From the NCBI GenBank assembly GCA_037783545.1, contig JBBELK010000451.1, forward strand, positions 310,001-374,000: a stretch of DNA of 64,000 nt. The letters are read 5' to 3'. Position 1 is the first letter of the stretch. Each line of letters opens with the position of its first letter. The DNA comes from Henricia sp. BOLD:AAB3569. Its lineage: Eukaryota; Echinodermata; Asteroidea; Spinulosida; Echinasteridae. The translations under genes were made by a program, and so were the position numbers. The notes under the pieces are model-generated. The model made no database searches. It was not told the DNA's origin and worked only from the letters and a program-made list of their open reading frames with translations. Of the stretch, positions 62,906 to 64,000 are shown one piece after another.

Positions 62906-63567
62906 GGGCCCTTGACAATATGATTCTCCCAGAAACAGAAAATGGATCATTTTATTACTGTGGGAACCGGTAAAGTTGTTCAACCAGGTCTCCTTGGACC
63001 TGAAAGAAATCACTGAAACGGAACAGTGTTGATTTCAAAGTGCCTTACTAGTGCCTGTCATCCACAAGTTCTCTTTGTATTCAATAGACCCGTTTTGATC
63101 AAAATTTCTGTTAAAATGTTTCTTTTGGTTATACATGTAGTTGGAAGTCATATGAGAGATGTTTACTTTTGCAGAATGTTTCGTGTTATGGTGTTCGTTA
63201 TAGCAATTTTCCACTGTAATGTGTTTGAAAAAAGTGTTAATTTTAGAGTAGATCTTCAATTAAAGATACATTCTGCCTCAACACTTTTCGAAATTGTGTA
63301 AAATTAACTACTGAAATGCATAATCTCTGTGATAAATTTATCCTGCTTACGATTGGACCATCTTTTCACATTTAACAATTTAGAGGTCCTTTTTATGGCT
63401 TAATCTCTGGCAGAATGCACCTTTAAAAGTTTTTATTTTATCATGTGTAGTCTTTTGCCCCATTATAAATTGTGTTTATATCACAATTGTGTTATTGCTT
63501 GCCATGTTGGCTCATTTTATTGTATTGTAATTTTGTCAACATTTTGCTTTTTTTTACAGAGCTCGTA

Positions 63568-63762
63568 AGGGGACTCAATTCCAAAAACATTTTTTATTTG
63601 GTTCCCTCAAAATACGTTTGTGCCGTCGAAATAGGTTTTGTTCCCTCAAAATTTGGAGGTAACGAAGTAATATTTTGAGGAAACAAAAAGTATTTCGAGA
63701 GAACAAACTTTATTTCGATCAGGGAATGAAATAAAAAATGTTTTTGGAATTGAGTCCCCTGA
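63568..63762. mobile_element. Foldback MITE
   Basis: AGGGGACTCAATTCCAAAAA at the left and its inverse TTTTTGGAATTGAGTCCCCT at the right. TTCCCTCAAAATA-type words and their inverse fill the interior. Confidence 0.8.
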
Positions 63763-63809
63763 CGGGATCTGCACTTTTAGCTCTTTTTTACATTTCTATT
63801 TGTCATTTT

Positions 63810-64000
63810 TAGTCATTTTATTGTAATTTTCTTTTCATCCTTCGCCCTTTAATAGCCAATTTATTGTAATTTTGTAATTGTTAGCCTTTTGAGCCCATTT
63901 ATTGTAATTTTGTAATTTTGGTGCCCCATCATTTATTTTGTAATTTTTAGCGTTTTTAGCCCATTTATTTTAATTTTGTCATTTTGGCGCCCCATCGTTT
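63810..64000. repeat. Degenerate tandem repeat, about 35-60 bp unit
   Basis: CCCATTTATTGTAATTTTGT and ATTTTGGNGCCCCATC recur several times to the window edge. Confidence 0.65.

Overview
This is eukaryotic DNA: three spliced protein genes, introns of hundreds to thousands of bases with GT..AG borders, and dense interspersed repeats. No bacterial operon, phage or CRISPR structure is visible. The repeat flora (foldback elements beginning GGGCCAATTTCATAA, many tRNA-headed SINEs, a Polinton, a Ngaro/PAT-like element, frequent ACATGTAC words) suggests a marine invertebrate, most likely an echinoderm. That placement is an inference.

Layout. (1) 1051-25942, plus strand: nine phase-compatible exons of a serine/proline-rich coiled-coil protein with three S/T-x-I-P (EB1-binding type) motifs. 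The reading frame stays open across every junction, and the 5' end lies outside the window. It resembles the CCSER/FAM190 group, but the family name is tentative. (2) 25943-36866: gene-free, repeat-rich DNA. It contains a tandem array of a SINE body interrupted by a 2.03-kb retroelement with split direct repeats (A1-gag remnant-B1-A2-B2) and no target duplication. (3) 36867-45602, minus strand: HIF1AN (factor inhibiting HIF), eight exons and 319 codons, with the iron-binding HxD...H triad intact and a C-terminus shorter than in vertebrates. (4) 47888-60104: a 12.2-kb Polinton/Maverick-type insertion with AG...CT termini and a perfect 6-bp target duplication (CATGTG). It is not a normal Polinton. 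It is a giant palindrome with two 4.3-kb arms around an 806-bp loop, plus an internal tandem duplication. Only the zinc-finger and exonuclease part of a protein-primed DNA polymerase B remains. (5) 60380-62905, plus strand: a 5' exon and at least two coding exons of an unidentified gene that diverges from HIF1AN.

The Polinton lies between the two divergent genes; without it their starts would be about 2.6 kb apart. The most unusual features are the snap-back Polinton, with a rearrangement history readable base by base, and the Ngaro-like element whose empty site can be read from the neighbouring tandem repeat. Exon boundaries were placed by eye from splice consensus, phase and, for HIF1AN, known family sequence. 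No alignment or database search was run.
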